64,000 bases of DNA from contig CM077022.1 in NCBI GenBank assembly GCA_039090855.1, positions 74,424,971-74,488,970 of the forward strand, given 5' to 3'. The translations under genes were made by a program, and so were the position numbers. Positions 54,868 to 64,000 of the stretch are shown here, piece by piece; within the stretch, counting starts at the first letter, position 1, and every line of letters starts with the position of its first letter. Under the pieces are notes generated by a model, which was not told the DNA's origin, searched no databases, and was given only the letters and a program-made list of their open reading frames with translations. The DNA is from Macrothele yani (Eukaryota > Arthropoda > Arachnida > Araneae > Macrothelidae).

Positions 54868-54941
54868 TGCCAGTGTAGTATAGTGGATAGCATTCGGAGC
54901 TCCGGAGCCGAGATTTGGGGGTTCGAATCCCTCCCATGGCA
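54868..54941 (+). other. tRNA-like module inside TRIM LTR (lineage 2)
   Basis: 74 nt: TGCCA pairs with TGGCA at the ends, D-arm-like GTATAGTGGATAGCA, T arm GGGGG-TTCGAAT-CCCTC-type with B box GGTTCGAATCC. The anticodon region is GGAGCTCCGGAGCC, again a self-complementary stretch around TCCGGA. It is clearly a different tRNA from lineage 1 but occupies the same place in the LTR. The 5' LTR copy (54484-54550) is diverged (GCTCCAGAGCC). Confidence 0.75.
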
Positions 54942-55255
54942 TAAAAATAGTGGAGAAATTTGCTTCGTCATACTGCTAACAATCTTTTTCGGATTTTGCA
55001 AAACAAAAAAGCAATCAGAAATTCGCAAAACAGTTTCGCGTGTTATGCCGCAATGTTTGAAAAGAATTTTAGCATATATACAGCTGGTGGACAACGAAAC
55101 TGAAACACCTGCGCAAATAGCACCCCACGTGTCACGCTGCTGTACGCGCTACCTGGTGGCCAGGCTGCATCTATTACGCAGTTGATCAAAGAGAGCGGAG
55201 TGTGAAGGTTGCAATAGCACTGCTAGACGTCAAAAAGTACGATCCACGCAGCATA

Positions 55256-57307
55256 ATGGGAGACATATCCGAATTTCAAAGAGGACAGATTATTGTCTCG
55301 CCGGTACATCTGTGTCCAAGGTAGCAAGTCTTTGTGGTGTATCACGAGCCATGGTATCCAGGGTCATGTCGGCATACCAGCAAGAGGGAAGAACCACATC
55401 CAATAGCAGTAACTGTCGAGGTAGGGTATCGTTCACTTGATCGAAAGGTCATTTGACCAAAAATCACTTGACCGAAAAGTGCATTTCACCGAAAGGTCAC
55501 TTCACTTAAAAGTTCATTTCATTGAAAGGACATTTGATCGAAAAGTTCATTTCACGGAAGGATTACTTTATCTAAAAGTTCATTATATCGAAAGATCATT
55601 TCACCGAATGGTCAGTTTATCGAAAACTTAGAATTTTGTTGTTAGAGATCTGGTGCAGGTTTTTGAAAAACTGTCCGCCTAAATACATCGGATTGTATAA
55701 AAAATGCACTTTTAATTTCTTTGAAACACCTCTCCGCAGGCAGGTCTTTTGAAATATAACATTAAAAGACCTAAGCCGTGACCTAGAAACCTAAAATTGA
55801 TTCTTTTTGCCTAAATAAATGTGTAACATTATTAACTTGACTTTCTATGTAAACCTTGTGAACATGAGTTTGCACGATTAAAATTGGGTAAAAAGGCCTA
55901 TGCCAAGGCATAGGGACCTAAAATTGACTCGTTTCGCCTGAAAAAATGTGCAACATTAATAATTTATTTTTTATGAAAACCTTATGAACATGAGCACTGA
56001 AAATGACTTTTATGTAAACCTTATGAACATGATTAAAATTTGCTAAAAACGCCTAAGCCGAAGCCTAGGGACTTAAAATTAATTATTTTGTCCTAAAACT
56101 AAATCTTTGCGTTTTCTGTGACACGGAGAAATCAAAAGTGCAATTTGAGTATGATCCCCTAACATTTCGGTGGTCTGTCTGCCGAACTTGCACCATGCTT
56201 CAACAGATCCTGTAATGAAATCCAAAGTTTTCGATAAACTGACATTTCGGTGAAATGACCTTTCGATGAAATGGACTTTTAGGTAAAGAGACCTTTCGGT
56301 GAAATGAACTTTCGATCAAGTGACCCTTCGGTAAAATGTACCTTTCGATTGAGTGAACTTTCGATGAATCAATCTTTTCGGTGAAGTGATTTTCGGTCAA
56401 GTGTCCCTTCGGTGAAGTAAACGTCGGGCAAATGAACCAGACCCGTCGAGGTAAGAGGAAGCTGTCTGTCAGGGACATCCGGCTGCTAACACGGATGGTA
56501 GCCAAAAAACATAAAACCACAGCTGCCCAACTCACCGCAGAGTTGAATACGCACCGCGACTCACCTGTTTCCATTAAAACTGTTCGTCGGGAGCTTCACC
56601 GGGTAAACATTAACGACCGTGTTGCTACCGCCAAATCCTGGATCACCAGTGTGAATGCCAAACGTCGGTTGCAATGGTGCCAGCAGCGCAAATTGTGGAC
56701 GTTGGACAACGTGAAATGTGAATTGTTCTCCTATGAATCGTCCTTCACTGTCTTTCGCACCACCGGTGGAGTTTACGTGTGGAGACATCCCTCACAGGCT
56801 TACCACCCGGACTTATTATTGCCCACAGTTAAGCGCGGAGGTGAATCGGTCATGGCTTGGGGGGCGGCAATATCGTGGCAGTCTGTCAGCCTGCTGATTG
56901 TTCTTGAGGGGCTCATCACTTCCAAAGGCTATCAGACAATTCTGGAGGACCAGATGCACTCAATGGTTCAAACACTCTACCCTGACGGTGCTGCCGTGTA
57001 TCAGGATGATAACGCACGATGCACAGAGCCATACTGGTGGAAGAATGGTTTACTGAGTATGAAAGTAAGGTTGAACATTTGTCATGGCCTGCACAGTCAC
57101 CCGACTTGAACCTTATTGAGCCACTCTGGGTTACTCTGGAGCAGCGAGTCAGGAAACGTTTTCCTCCACCAGCATCACGTCTTGAACTAGTCACTTTCTC
57201 AGTGGTCAAATCCCTCTGACCACTGTTTAAGACTTGTATCGGTTCTTCCCACGACGACTTGCAGCTGTATTGGCCTCCAAAGGAGGCCCCCTACACAGTA
57301 CTACTAA
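55256..57307 (+). pseudogene. Tc1-like transposase pseudogene (Tc1-6), interrupted
   Basis: ATG 55256: MGDISEFQRGQII, then a shift to VSKVASLCGVSRAMVSRVM (HTH) up to the insertion at 55424. It continues at 56454 with KRKLSVRDIRLLTRMVAKK and is open to FSYESSFTVFR, where the first catalytic Asp is replaced by Tyr (usually FSDES). VYQDDNARC holds the second Asp; a frameshift there moves SPDLNLIEPLWVTLEQR to the next frame. The end (RLAAVLASKGGP) is near 57290. Dead: insertion, frameshifts and lost Asp. Confidence 0.9.
55424..56444. mobile_element. MULE-like non-autonomous element with long repetitive inverted ends
   Basis: Flanked by a perfect 9-bp duplication GTCGAGGTA (55415-55423, 56445-56453). 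Ends start GGGTATCGTTCACTTG and, inverted, GGGTCTGGTTCATTTG. About 200 bp at each end consists of short repeats of the type CGAAAGGTCAYTTCACC, inverted between the ends. No coding. The 9-bp duplication, terminal GGG and long inverted ends fit Mutator-like elements; Merlin (8-9 bp) is an alternative. Confidence 0.82.
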
Positions 57308-57363
57308 ATTGTTGTGTCCTAAACCCATGTGTTTTGTTTCATTGTCCACCCCCTGTATAGATA

Positions 57364-58607
57364 CACTATATTGACAAAAATCAGCGGACACCTAAAGAGA
57401 AACACAACATAGCATTTATTGACATACATTAGTACGGTGTCTGTCCACCTTTGGCCTTAATGCATGCACTGACCCTTCGAGACAGGCTTTCGAAATGGTT
57501 TTGGAACACAGCGATAGGTATGCGCTTCCATTCAGTATATAATGCTGCCGCTAACTTTTGCTTAGTAGTAGGCCTTGGTTACAAACTTCTCATGCGGCGC
57601 TCTGATTCATCCCATCGGTGCTCTATAGGATTACGATCAAGGGTCTGTGCTGGCCAGCCCACACACGATACGGAATTATCGTCAAACCACGCCGTAGCAG
57701 GCCTTGCTTTATGGCTCTGTGCATTATCCTGCTGGAACCAACACGGCTCGGTTCCACAGTATTGCCACAGAGTTAGTAGGGCATAATTGTTCAGAATATC
57801 GGGGTAGACGTGCTGGTTAACAGGTTTGTCCACGATAACCAATGGATCGCGACCATACCACGAAAAACACCCCCACACGAGTACACTGCCAGCTCCAAAC
57901 TTGACCGTAGGAACAGTAATACACTGTGGTAAATAGCGTTCCCCCGGCTGCCGCCATACCCACACACGGCCCTCAGACTGATGGACCGTGTATCTGGATT
58001 CATCAGGCCATAGGACCCGTTTCCATTAATCTACGGCCCACGATAAATGTTCTTTACACCACACTAAACGACGAGTAGCATTCCGAGTGGAGATGAAAGG
58101 CTTTTGAACAGCCGCACGACCACAGTAACCCATGGAATGAAGTTCTCTGCGAATGGTACGTGTATATACCGAGGTTCCAGCATTGTTACTCACCTGTACA
58201 CTGAGGTCTTGTGCAATACTCCGTCGATTAGCTGTAACGACTCTCTAAGGCTTCGACGTCCTCTATCACTGATTTTCTTTGGTCTGCCTTTACGTTTTGC
58301 TGCTTCAGGCACGCCATGTGTCTTCCACTTATTCAGTACATCCAAAACAGTTGACTTGGATATGTTTAAACGCCTTTCAGTTTCTCTTATGGACAACCCA
58401 CTAATATAACACCCAACAATCTTTTTTTCTCAAAGTCAGTTCTCTCCCGCCACGACATTTTCATTCAACCTCACAGTGCGATATGACCGCGATCAGCTGC
58501 AGGCTTGTTTTTATACCGTTTGCAGCTGTACCGCGCATCTTAACGACGCAGCGGATCCGTTCATTTGCTTTTGAAGGGGTGTCCGGTGACGTTTGTCAGT
58601 ATAGTGT
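57364..58607 (-). mobile_element. Tc1-like transposon (Tc1-7)
   Basis: Ends CACTATATTGACAAAAATCA and, inverted, CACTATACTGACAAACGTCA, both leading to CGGACACC; TA at 57362-57363 and 58608-58609. It begins 8 bp after Tc1-6 ends, with a SINE immediately after its right end. Confidence 0.93.
57431..58459 (-). pseudogene. Tc1-like transposase pseudogene (Tc1-7)
   Basis: ATG at 58459 (MSWRERTDFEKKRLLG) with a stop after 20 codons, then ETERRLNISKSTVLDVLNKW (HTH) and AAKRKGRPKKISDRGRRSL including the GRPR-like hook. Stops follow; the catalytic half is open in one frame: PDESRYTVHQSEGRVWV, FQQDNAQSHKARP and LDRNPIEHRWDE, in the DD34E order. The end is KGGQTPY, stop at 57431. Several stops and shifts, inactive. 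Confidence 0.9.
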
Positions 58608-58619
58608 ACATAAATATAT

Positions 58620-58806
58620 TTATTGATAGGGGTTTAGTGGGTTATAAGCAGTCGTCTGTCCCTAATTTAGGTTCCCTGGTTCTAGAGAAGGGAAATAGCC
58701 AGTGCCGTAAGACAAACACAACATCCATGCCTCACAGGGATTCGAACCCAAACCCTCTCGAACGAACGGTCATGAGTCAGCGCTTAGACCACTACTCCAC
58801 CAGGGT
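58620..58806 (-). mobile_element. tRNA-derived SINE
   Basis: Minus-oriented with tail partly lost: GGGGTTTAGTGGGTTATAAG, GTCCCTAATTTAGG, CATCCATGCCTCACAGGG and the head CAGCGCTTAGACCACTACTCC. B box GGTTCGAATCC lies on the minus strand as GGGTTCGAATCC. It lies 13 bp after Tc1-7. Confidence 0.85.
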
Positions 58807-59277
58807 GGCATGTGTTCTACAAAATGAAAAAATGCGATTCACGACCACGATAAGAAAGTCATTAATGGAAATAAGAGTTTGTGAAGTCTTATGAATGCTG
58901 CAAAGACAAAAAAAGTCCTATTTTTCCGTAATATGTGTTGTATGAAAGATATTCTATTTCACCGATCTCTCGTCTGCTAACGGAAGGCTTTATCAAGGCA
59001 AGTTATATTTCACGGACATAGAAACCCATATGTAGTTTAAAACTGAAATGCAAAGAACGGAATTAGGCTTGAAATCATGTAAACATAATAAAAGCACGCG
59101 AATTCGCGATAGTCATTACACGTTTCTATGGACCTTATTCACCCACCTCGCACTGCATCATGGGAAATCTGTTCCATGGTTGCAGACCAGCAGTTGTTTG
59201 TTTACATCCGTTTTTTCAATGCTTAACAAAGGAGTACGTTGCATTGGTTCAGGAAAATCCTGATTTTTTTTATATTT
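58807..59277. other. Unassigned region
   Basis: No recognised feature, though the sequence just upstream of the THAP-like frame could belong to the same gene or element. Confidence 0.4.
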
Positions 59278-59280
59278 ATT

Positions 59281-59454
59281 AACGACGTGCCTAACTTTTG
59301 CTTATTGTATGGTTGTTCTAATAAATCCTGTCACCTAAAATACATACAGGAAGTGATAACTTTTCATAAGTTTCATCCGAAAAAGCCGGGCCTGTTAAAG
59401 GAATGCCTGCGTAAAATGAAACGTTATGATTTCCATCCGAATTTGCAGCACTGA
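59281..59454 (+). pseudogene. THAP-like zinc-finger fragment cut by a mariner insertion
   Basis: Frame: NDVPNFCLLYGCSNKSC then ITFHKFHPKKPGLLKECLRK and MKRYDFHPNLQH. The C-x4-C spacing at the start, the FHKF block and a later R-x-DF-x-P fit a THAP domain (C2CH zinc-dependent DNA-binding). The final C-x2-H expected downstream is absent because a mariner element begins at 59457. It could be the N-terminus of a host THAP gene, a P-element-type transposase, or a repeat. No intact start is certain. Confidence 0.45.
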
Positions 59455-59715
59455 TACACAGGGTGTGTGTAAAGTCTTTCCCTGATTACGATAAATCGTA
59501 TAAAATGAACCACGCTCGTTAGACACACACGGTTTTCCAATATAGCTTACCTGAAATCCAGAGTTTTTTTTTCCGGGTCGTCAGTATACTTCAACGTGGG
59601 CTCCTTTTGTTACACGGAGGACATTCAATTGTCTATCTCTTTCCATGTCTGCTGCAACATGTCATCTGTGATGGTCGCAAACGCTTCAGTTATTCTTCCC
59701 TTCAAAGTGTTAATA

Positions 59716-61256
59716 CACTGCTGGACAATTGCTAAGGACGTATCATAAACTGCTGTATAGCGCATAAAAGAGTAAGTATAGTTGGATGCCAAGTGAAATA
59801 AAATAATGTCAGAATGCCAGGACATTACAAGAAAGACAATTTATTGTGCTCTGAAATCCAGAAGGCTTTGGAACGTGTTCAAGGGACAAACAGGCCATTT
59901 TGTGCAGAATACGTAAACGTGAAGAAAATGCAATTACCGTCCGCAGGCGTTCCGGCGTAAGATGTCAATACGGGATATGGCAACCATGGAGGGTGATGCA
60001 ACATTCCACACGTCGTGTCATGCTTTGCACAACATTATCAAGCAGCTGTTGGGGTAATTTATCCCATTCCTCTGTCAGTGCACGGATGAGGGTGTCCTTG
60101 TTTATTGGAGGGCATTGGCGACCAGCAAGACTCCTCCCCAAAGCATCCCAAACATTTTCAATGGGATTCAGATCTGGAGAACGTGCTGGCCATACGAGGC
60201 GTTGAATATCCTCACTCTCAAGACACTCCTGGACAGCGACTGTTCGATGACATGTTGCGTTGTCGTCCATGAAAATGAATCTATCACCGACAGCACCACG
60301 GAACATGCGAACATGAGGTAGCAGAACATCATTAATGTATCGTTGGCCAGTCATAGTCCCAGTTCGAAGCACATAGAGGGACGTACGGCCATTGATCATG
60401 ATGCCAGCCCATACCATGGCACTACATGTCGGATATCGGTCCCTTTCCAGTATGTTTGCTGGACAATATGCAGTACCACTATCACGCCAGATCAGTTGTC
60501 GTCGACAATCAGACGATAGACTGTATCTACTCTCATCTGAGAAGAGGACAGCAGACCAGTCGTTATCAGTCCAATTGCGATGTTGATGGCACCATTGCAA
60601 ACGGGTGGTACGGTGACGTCTGGACAATGGGATGCACACAACAGGACGGCGGGCGTATAGTCTTCCTTCATGCAAACGTCTGGCGACAGTTTTTCGGGAG
60701 ATCCGCTTGCCAGTAGCAGCCATAAACTGAATTGCTACCTCACTAGCTGTGCTGCGCCGGTGTCTTTTTGTTGATAGCACTATGTACTGATCTTCTGCAG
60801 GTGTCGTACTGCGAACATGACCTCCCCCGTGACGTTTGCTGCACTCTCCATTTGTTTGAAATGATTTCCAAAGCCTTGAAACAACACTGTGGCTGACGTC
60901 AAACACTCTGGCAGCATCTTTTATTTTTCGCCCTTCTTCAATCTTGCCAATAATACGGCCACACGTAAAATCATCTAGGTGATGTCGGGAAGACATACTG
61001 AAAATTGCAAGTTCGTCAATTGATTCTTTCCCTTTCAACTTTGCGTTTGAACAACAACGGTCGATGCGCGTCAAATCCTTTATATCTCTTATCAGCGCTA
61101 TGACGTCACGAACAAGTTCGGCAATCCAAAATTTGCATACGCACAACACGTCTTACTGTATCCCGCACTTATGCTGATTTCCACATTTTCCTGCCTTCCA
61201 TTTTATGGTTGCTATCGTTGCTATTGTCATCCGTCCTTAGCAATTGTCCGGCAGTG
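59716..61256 (-). mobile_element. Intact Tc1-like transposon (Tc1-8), potentially autonomous
   Basis: Ends CACTGCTGGACAATTGCTAA and, inverted, CACTGCCGGACAATTGCTAA, both followed by GGACG; TA at 59714-59715 and 61257-61258. 1541 bp, with one uninterrupted transposase gene. It is inserted in the transposase gene of the DD41D mariner, whose protein motifs continue on both sides. Confidence 0.95.
59965..60996 (-). CDS. Tc1-like DD34E transposase, intact, 343 aa
   Basis: The only complete transposase of the window. Start chosen at ATG 60996 (MSSRHHLDDFTCGRIIGKIE) because homologous Tc1 proteins begin just before this helix; the open frame extends upstream to 61149 without motif. Residues ~10-50 form the first HTH (GRKIKDAARVFDVSHSVVSR), ~78-110 the second (STASEVAIQF, ISRKTVARRLHE). 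Catalytic residues: D154 in FSDESRY, D245 in MDDNATCH, E280 in SPDLNPIENVW, exactly 34 residues between the last two. The C-terminus is HGCHIPY. Normal Tc1 length (about 340). It would act in the nucleus on its own terminal repeats with TA targets. No frame lesion is present, so activity is plausible but unproven. Confidence 0.93.
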   Translation of the reverse strand: MSSRHHLDDFTCGRIIGKIEEGRKIKDAARVFDVSHSVVSRLWKSFQTNGECSKRHGGGHVRSTTPAEDQYIVLSTKRHRRSTASEVAIQFMAATGKRISRKTVARRLHEGRLYARRPVVCIPLSRRHRTTRLQWCHQHRNWTDNDWSAVLFSDESRYSLSSDCRRQLIWRDSGTAYCPANILERDRYPTCSAMVWAGIMINGRTSLYVLRTGTMTGQRYINDVLLPHVRMFRGAVGDRFIFMDDNATCHRTVAVQECLESEDIQRLVWPARSPDLNPIENVWDALGRSLAGRQCPPINKDTLIRALTEEWDKLPQQLLDNVVQSMTRRVECCITLHGCHIPY

Positions 61257-62342
61257 TACTATCTGCAACTGGTGTTGCATAAACTTGATCCTTAATGTAG
61301 TCCCATAAAAAGAAGTCAAGGGGCGTAATGTCTGGGTATCTTGGTATCCAGGGTATGGGACCATCTCTGCCTATCCGTCTGTTAGGGAATTTGTCATCTA
61401 AGAATTGACGGACAGGTGCGGGTGGGCACCGTCCTGCTGGAACATTACCCATGGTTGCAGCTCTTCCAATTGAGGTGTAACATACAGCTGCATCATGTCG
61501 AGGTAAATATCCGATGTAATGGTGGGCTCAATAAAAAAGAACGGTCCAATTACTTTGTTGTGCATTAGTCCGCACCAAACGTTGATTTTATGGCTATCCC
61601 TCTGTTTCTCCAAAACCACATGTGGGTTCTCTGAACCCGAGATACGGGAATTATGCGTGTTCACTTTGCCTGAGGTATGAAAGTTGATTTATGTGAAAAA
61701 AAAATAGCTTCAGGTAATCATTATCTTCGTCTATTCGTTCAAGAATATTCATAGCGAATGTTACACGTCTAGGCCCATCATTAGGTTCCAAGGCTTGAAG
61801 AATTTGCAATTTGTATGCAAAAAAAACTAAACCGCTTTCTTAAAATGAGGTGCACTGTCTTCATAGGTATTCCCAGTTCATTCGAGGCATGATGAATTGA
61901 TTTCCTCGGGCTTCGTACGAATGCATCACGCACGGCGTCGACAGTTTCCTCACTAATGGAATGCCTTCCACTTCTTGCACGGTCACCGACACTGCACTTC
62001 TGTTTAAATTTTTAATACCAGTTCCTGATGCTTTTCACATGAGGCGGAGTTCTATCATACTCACGCCTAAACGTCCACTGCACTGAAATTGTAGATTTGG
62101 TTTCATGAAACCAGAGAACACAATTAGCCTACTCCTGCATAGACGGCATTTCGCCGACAGACACTTTCAAAAACAAACTATGCTACAGACGTGCAGCGCC
62201 ACCTATTGCTCCAAACGAACAACGAACAAAAAACTTGAGATTATGATCCAATCAATGTAACAAACCGTGTACGTCTAACTAGCTCGGTTCATTTTATACG
62301 ATTTATCGTAATCAGGGAAAGACTTTAGACACACCTTGCATA

Positions 62343-62780
62343 TTCTGCGGACTCTAACGAGGAAGATTTTGAATATTATGACACGAGGAATCGAAGGCAG
62401 TTAAAACTTGTAGTGTTCGTTCCAATTTTATTTTCAAAAACAAAATGAGAGGAGAAAACTGATTGCACATTTGGATCGCTAAGTTGCGAATTAAGTTCTA
62501 GGTTCATTCCCCAAAGTACTAAACACATCTAGATTTTTTTTTATTTAATGTTACGCATTCGTTTCATTTTTAAGCTAATTTCCCAGCGTGTGACAGTGAG
62601 AAGGGTTTTTTTTTTTTTCGTTTTGATTTTTAACCCTAGTTTGTTTCCATATTACTATTTGTCTGGGCTTCAAAATATTTTGTTTTTGCAAAAAAAATCT
62701 TTCCCACGTTTATTCTCGGGACCCGCTAGGTTTGTCTGCTACTGGGCCCGACAATTCCGAAATTCCCAACGGTCCCGGTG
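62343..62780. other. Unassigned region
   Basis: Sequence right of the mariner insertion may continue the THAP-like frame, but no further motif is recognisable. Short T-runs occur near 62533 and 62610. Confidence 0.35.
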
Positions 62781-62782
62781 TA

Positions 62783-63988
62783 CACTAATGAGCCATTGCA
62801 TTATGACCACCTACCTAATAAGCTGTAGGACCCCTTTAGCCCGCAAAAAAGCGGCCACTCAGCGAGACATCGATTCGATGAGGTGGCGATAGGTATCTTG
62901 GTGTATCTGGTACCATGACGTCAAGATCAGGTCCTCCAGTTCCCGTACATTTCGGGGTGGTGTTGATTTAACGCGAACCCGCTTTTTCAAGTCGAACCAC
63001 AAATGTTCGATTGAGTTCATGTCAGGTGAATTTTGAGGCCAGGGCATTAACAGAAAGTCACCAGCATGTTCTTCGAACTACTCTTTGACGATTCTGGCAG
63101 TGTGGCATGGCCCATTATCCTGTTGGTAATGGCCATCGCCAGCAGGGAACACAGTTACCATGAATGGGTGAACTTGGTCCGCAACGATGTTCAGATACCT
63201 GACAGCGGTCAGCGATTGTGCTATTAGGATAATCCGGCCTAAAATGTCCCAAAAAAATCGCCCACAGCATAACACCGCCGCCGCCGGCCTATGTCCGCCC
63301 AACAGTGCATCCAGGTGCCTTAGCCTCCGTTGGTGATCCGCGTATCCGCGCTCGGCCGTCTACGTGATGAACCAGGAATCTTGATTCGTCACTTTCTTCC
63401 AATCATCCGCAGTCCAATTTCGATGATCATGGGCCCGTTTGATGCGTTGTTGGCGATGACGTGCAGTGAGCCTGGGGACTCGGCTGGGTCTTCGGCTACG
63501 CAGGCCCATGCGCAGACGGCTGCGATGAACTGTGTGCTGTGACACATTGCGCTGATCACCACTGTTTTAGCTGTGGGTGATTTGTCGCACTGTGGCCCTG
63601 CGGTCGCTGTGAACAATGCGCCACAGTCTCAGCTCACCTTTGGCATCAATGAGCGGCGGACGACACACGGCTGGACGACGATTCGTCGTTTGGCCATCTG
63701 TGTACCATTTTTGATACCACTCGCTACAGCGGCACGCGAACATCCCACAAGCCGCGCCGTTTCCGTGATGGCAGTTCCGAGGCGCCGTGCCATCACAATT
63801 TGTCCTTTATCAAACTCAAATGAATCAGCAGCTTTTCCTATTCTGACTCCAAACACTCTACTAACCGAAAGTTGGTCCTAGGGTTGTATATGTACTGCTC
63901 TGTGAACTTCACCTGCTCCACCGTTCGGTCCCCAAGCACGCTCGTTTCTTTAGACTGGGGGTGGTCATAATGTAATGGTTCATCGGTG
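62783..63988 (-). mobile_element. Tc1-like transposon (Tc1-9)
   Basis: Ends CACTAATGAGCCATTGCATT and, inverted, CACCGATGAACCATTACATT, both followed by ATGACCACC; TA at 62781-62782 and 63989-63990. 1206 bp with one decayed transposase. Confidence 0.92.
62811..63856 (-). pseudogene. Tc1-like transposase pseudogene (Tc1-9)
   Basis: HTH part [20 protein letters not shown] and [14 protein letters not shown] near 63800; RSRLRMGLRSRRPSRVPRL and NWTADDWKKV near 63410-63530. The first catalytic block has a frameshift and is read only as NQDSWFIT (near 63365) in place of SDES-type sequence. YQQDNGPCHTAR (second Asp) near 63100 and NSPDMNSIEHLWFDLKKR (Glu) near 63000 are in different frames. End at a TAG near 62811. 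Inactive. Confidence 0.88.
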
Positions 63989-64000
63989 TAATTTGCTATT

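Larger units (their letters stand above)
52290..54972 (+). mobile_element. TRIM-like element, lineage 2, 5' LTR split by a hAT element
   Basis: 3' LTR 54808-54972 (165 bp; TGTGACGTGCC to CTTCGTCATA). 5' LTR is in two parts, 52290-52367 (78 bp) and 54484-54570 (87 bp), which sum to exactly 165 bp and align with the 3' LTR. Interior 54571-54807 (237 bp) starts 1 nt after the LTR with TGGCGCCCGAAC and ends in the purine tract GGGGTGGGGGGA. Outer tetranucleotides CAGC and CTGC are a near-match duplication. LTR edges, primer site and the first ~130 bp of interior (GCGAGAAAC-type and CACACCATTGCGAGA/TCTCGCAATGGTGTG) are shared with lineage 1, but the tRNA module is different. Confidence 0.88.
55081..57355 (+). 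mobile_element. Tc1-like transposon (Tc1-6), split by a MULE-like element
   Basis: Ends CAGCTGGTGGACAACGAAAC and, inverted, CAGGGGGTGGACAATGAAAC, with TA at 55079-55080 and 57356-57357. Removal of the 1021-bp insertion at 55424-56444 leaves a 1.25-kb element, normal for Tc1. Confidence 0.92.
59600..62157 (-). pseudogene. DD41D-type mariner transposase pseudogene, interrupted
   Basis: From ATG 62157: WFHETKSTISVQWTFRREYD, then SVGDRARSGRHSISEETVD and RDAFVRSPRKSIHHASNELG (HTH pair), KINVWCGLMHNKVIGPFFF and VMFQQDGAHPH. The next frame has RRIGRDGPIPWIPRYPDITP then LDFFLWDYIKDQVYATPVAD. About 39-41 residues separate the second and third Asp, as in DD41D (rosa-like) mariners. The frame is then cut at 61257 by Tc1-8; the tail LKGRITEAFATITDDMLQQ resumes at about 59713. 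Several shifts and stops. Confidence 0.85.
59457..62340 (-). mobile_element. mariner-family element (DD41D type), split by an intact Tc1
   Basis: Ends of about 70 bp in inverted repeat: GGTGTGTGTAAAGTCTTTCC with GATTACGATAAATCGTATAA and GTTAGAC at both sides; TA at 59455-59456 and 62341-62342. Without the inserted Tc1 it is about 1.34 kb. It lies inside a THAP-like reading frame. Confidence 0.9.

Overview
The window looks like a piece of a large, AT-rich insect-type (arthropod) nuclear genome that is almost entirely transposon-derived. The evidence is about ten Tc1-like (DD34E) elements, two mariner-family elements, TTF/dimerisation-type hAT elements, pogo/Tigger remnants, a Penelope-like fragment, an RTE-like LINE and many tRNA-headed SINEs. 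The species cannot be named from sequence alone; a large-genome insect is an inference. The best host coding signal is one 207-bp phase-1/phase-1 exon candidate at 35329-35535 (+), so much of the window may be giant-intron DNA of an unidentified gene.

Layout. 1-12 kb: a ~144-bp satellite, two decayed Tc1 elements, head-to-head Penelope-type GIY-YIG fragments, SINEs. 12-31 kb: a pogo-like element with a C-terminal PHD-like zinc finger, SINEs, pyrimidine-rich tracts, long unassigned AT-rich DNA, and a second copy of the 7-kb Tc1 family. 31-42 kb: a Tc1 whose 3' coding end became a 113-bp tandem array, a TTAA-flanked fold-back element, the host exon, a LINE, a DD34D mariner, and miniature LTR elements. 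43-54 kb: nested hAT, Tc1 and Tigger elements with exact 8-bp hAT target duplications, then a miniature LTR element split by a hAT derivative carrying a tRNA-like minisatellite. 55-64 kb: a Tc1 split by a MULE-like element, two more Tc1 elements, and a DD41D-type mariner that is itself split by the only intact transposase gene of the window (59965-60996, -).

Most unusual system: miniature LTR retrotransposons (TRIM-like) at 35720-36202, 37477-37944 and 52290-54972, plus a solo LTR at 40721-40900. Each LTR (163-180 bp) carries a complete 73-74-nt tRNA-like module. Each internal region (142-237 bp, no coding) starts 1 nt after the LTR with a 12-nt primer-binding site matching the 3' end of tRNA-Lys, and ends in a purine tract. 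Two lineages share the LTR edges, primer-binding site and internal region but carry different tRNA modules. This is structurally analogous to plant Cassandra (5S rRNA promoter in the LTR), with a tRNA in place of 5S.

The genes do not form a host pathway. They are layers of insertions whose target-site duplications (TA for Tc1/mariner, 8 bp for hAT, 9 bp for the MULE-like element, 4 bp for TRIM) give a relative order of events.
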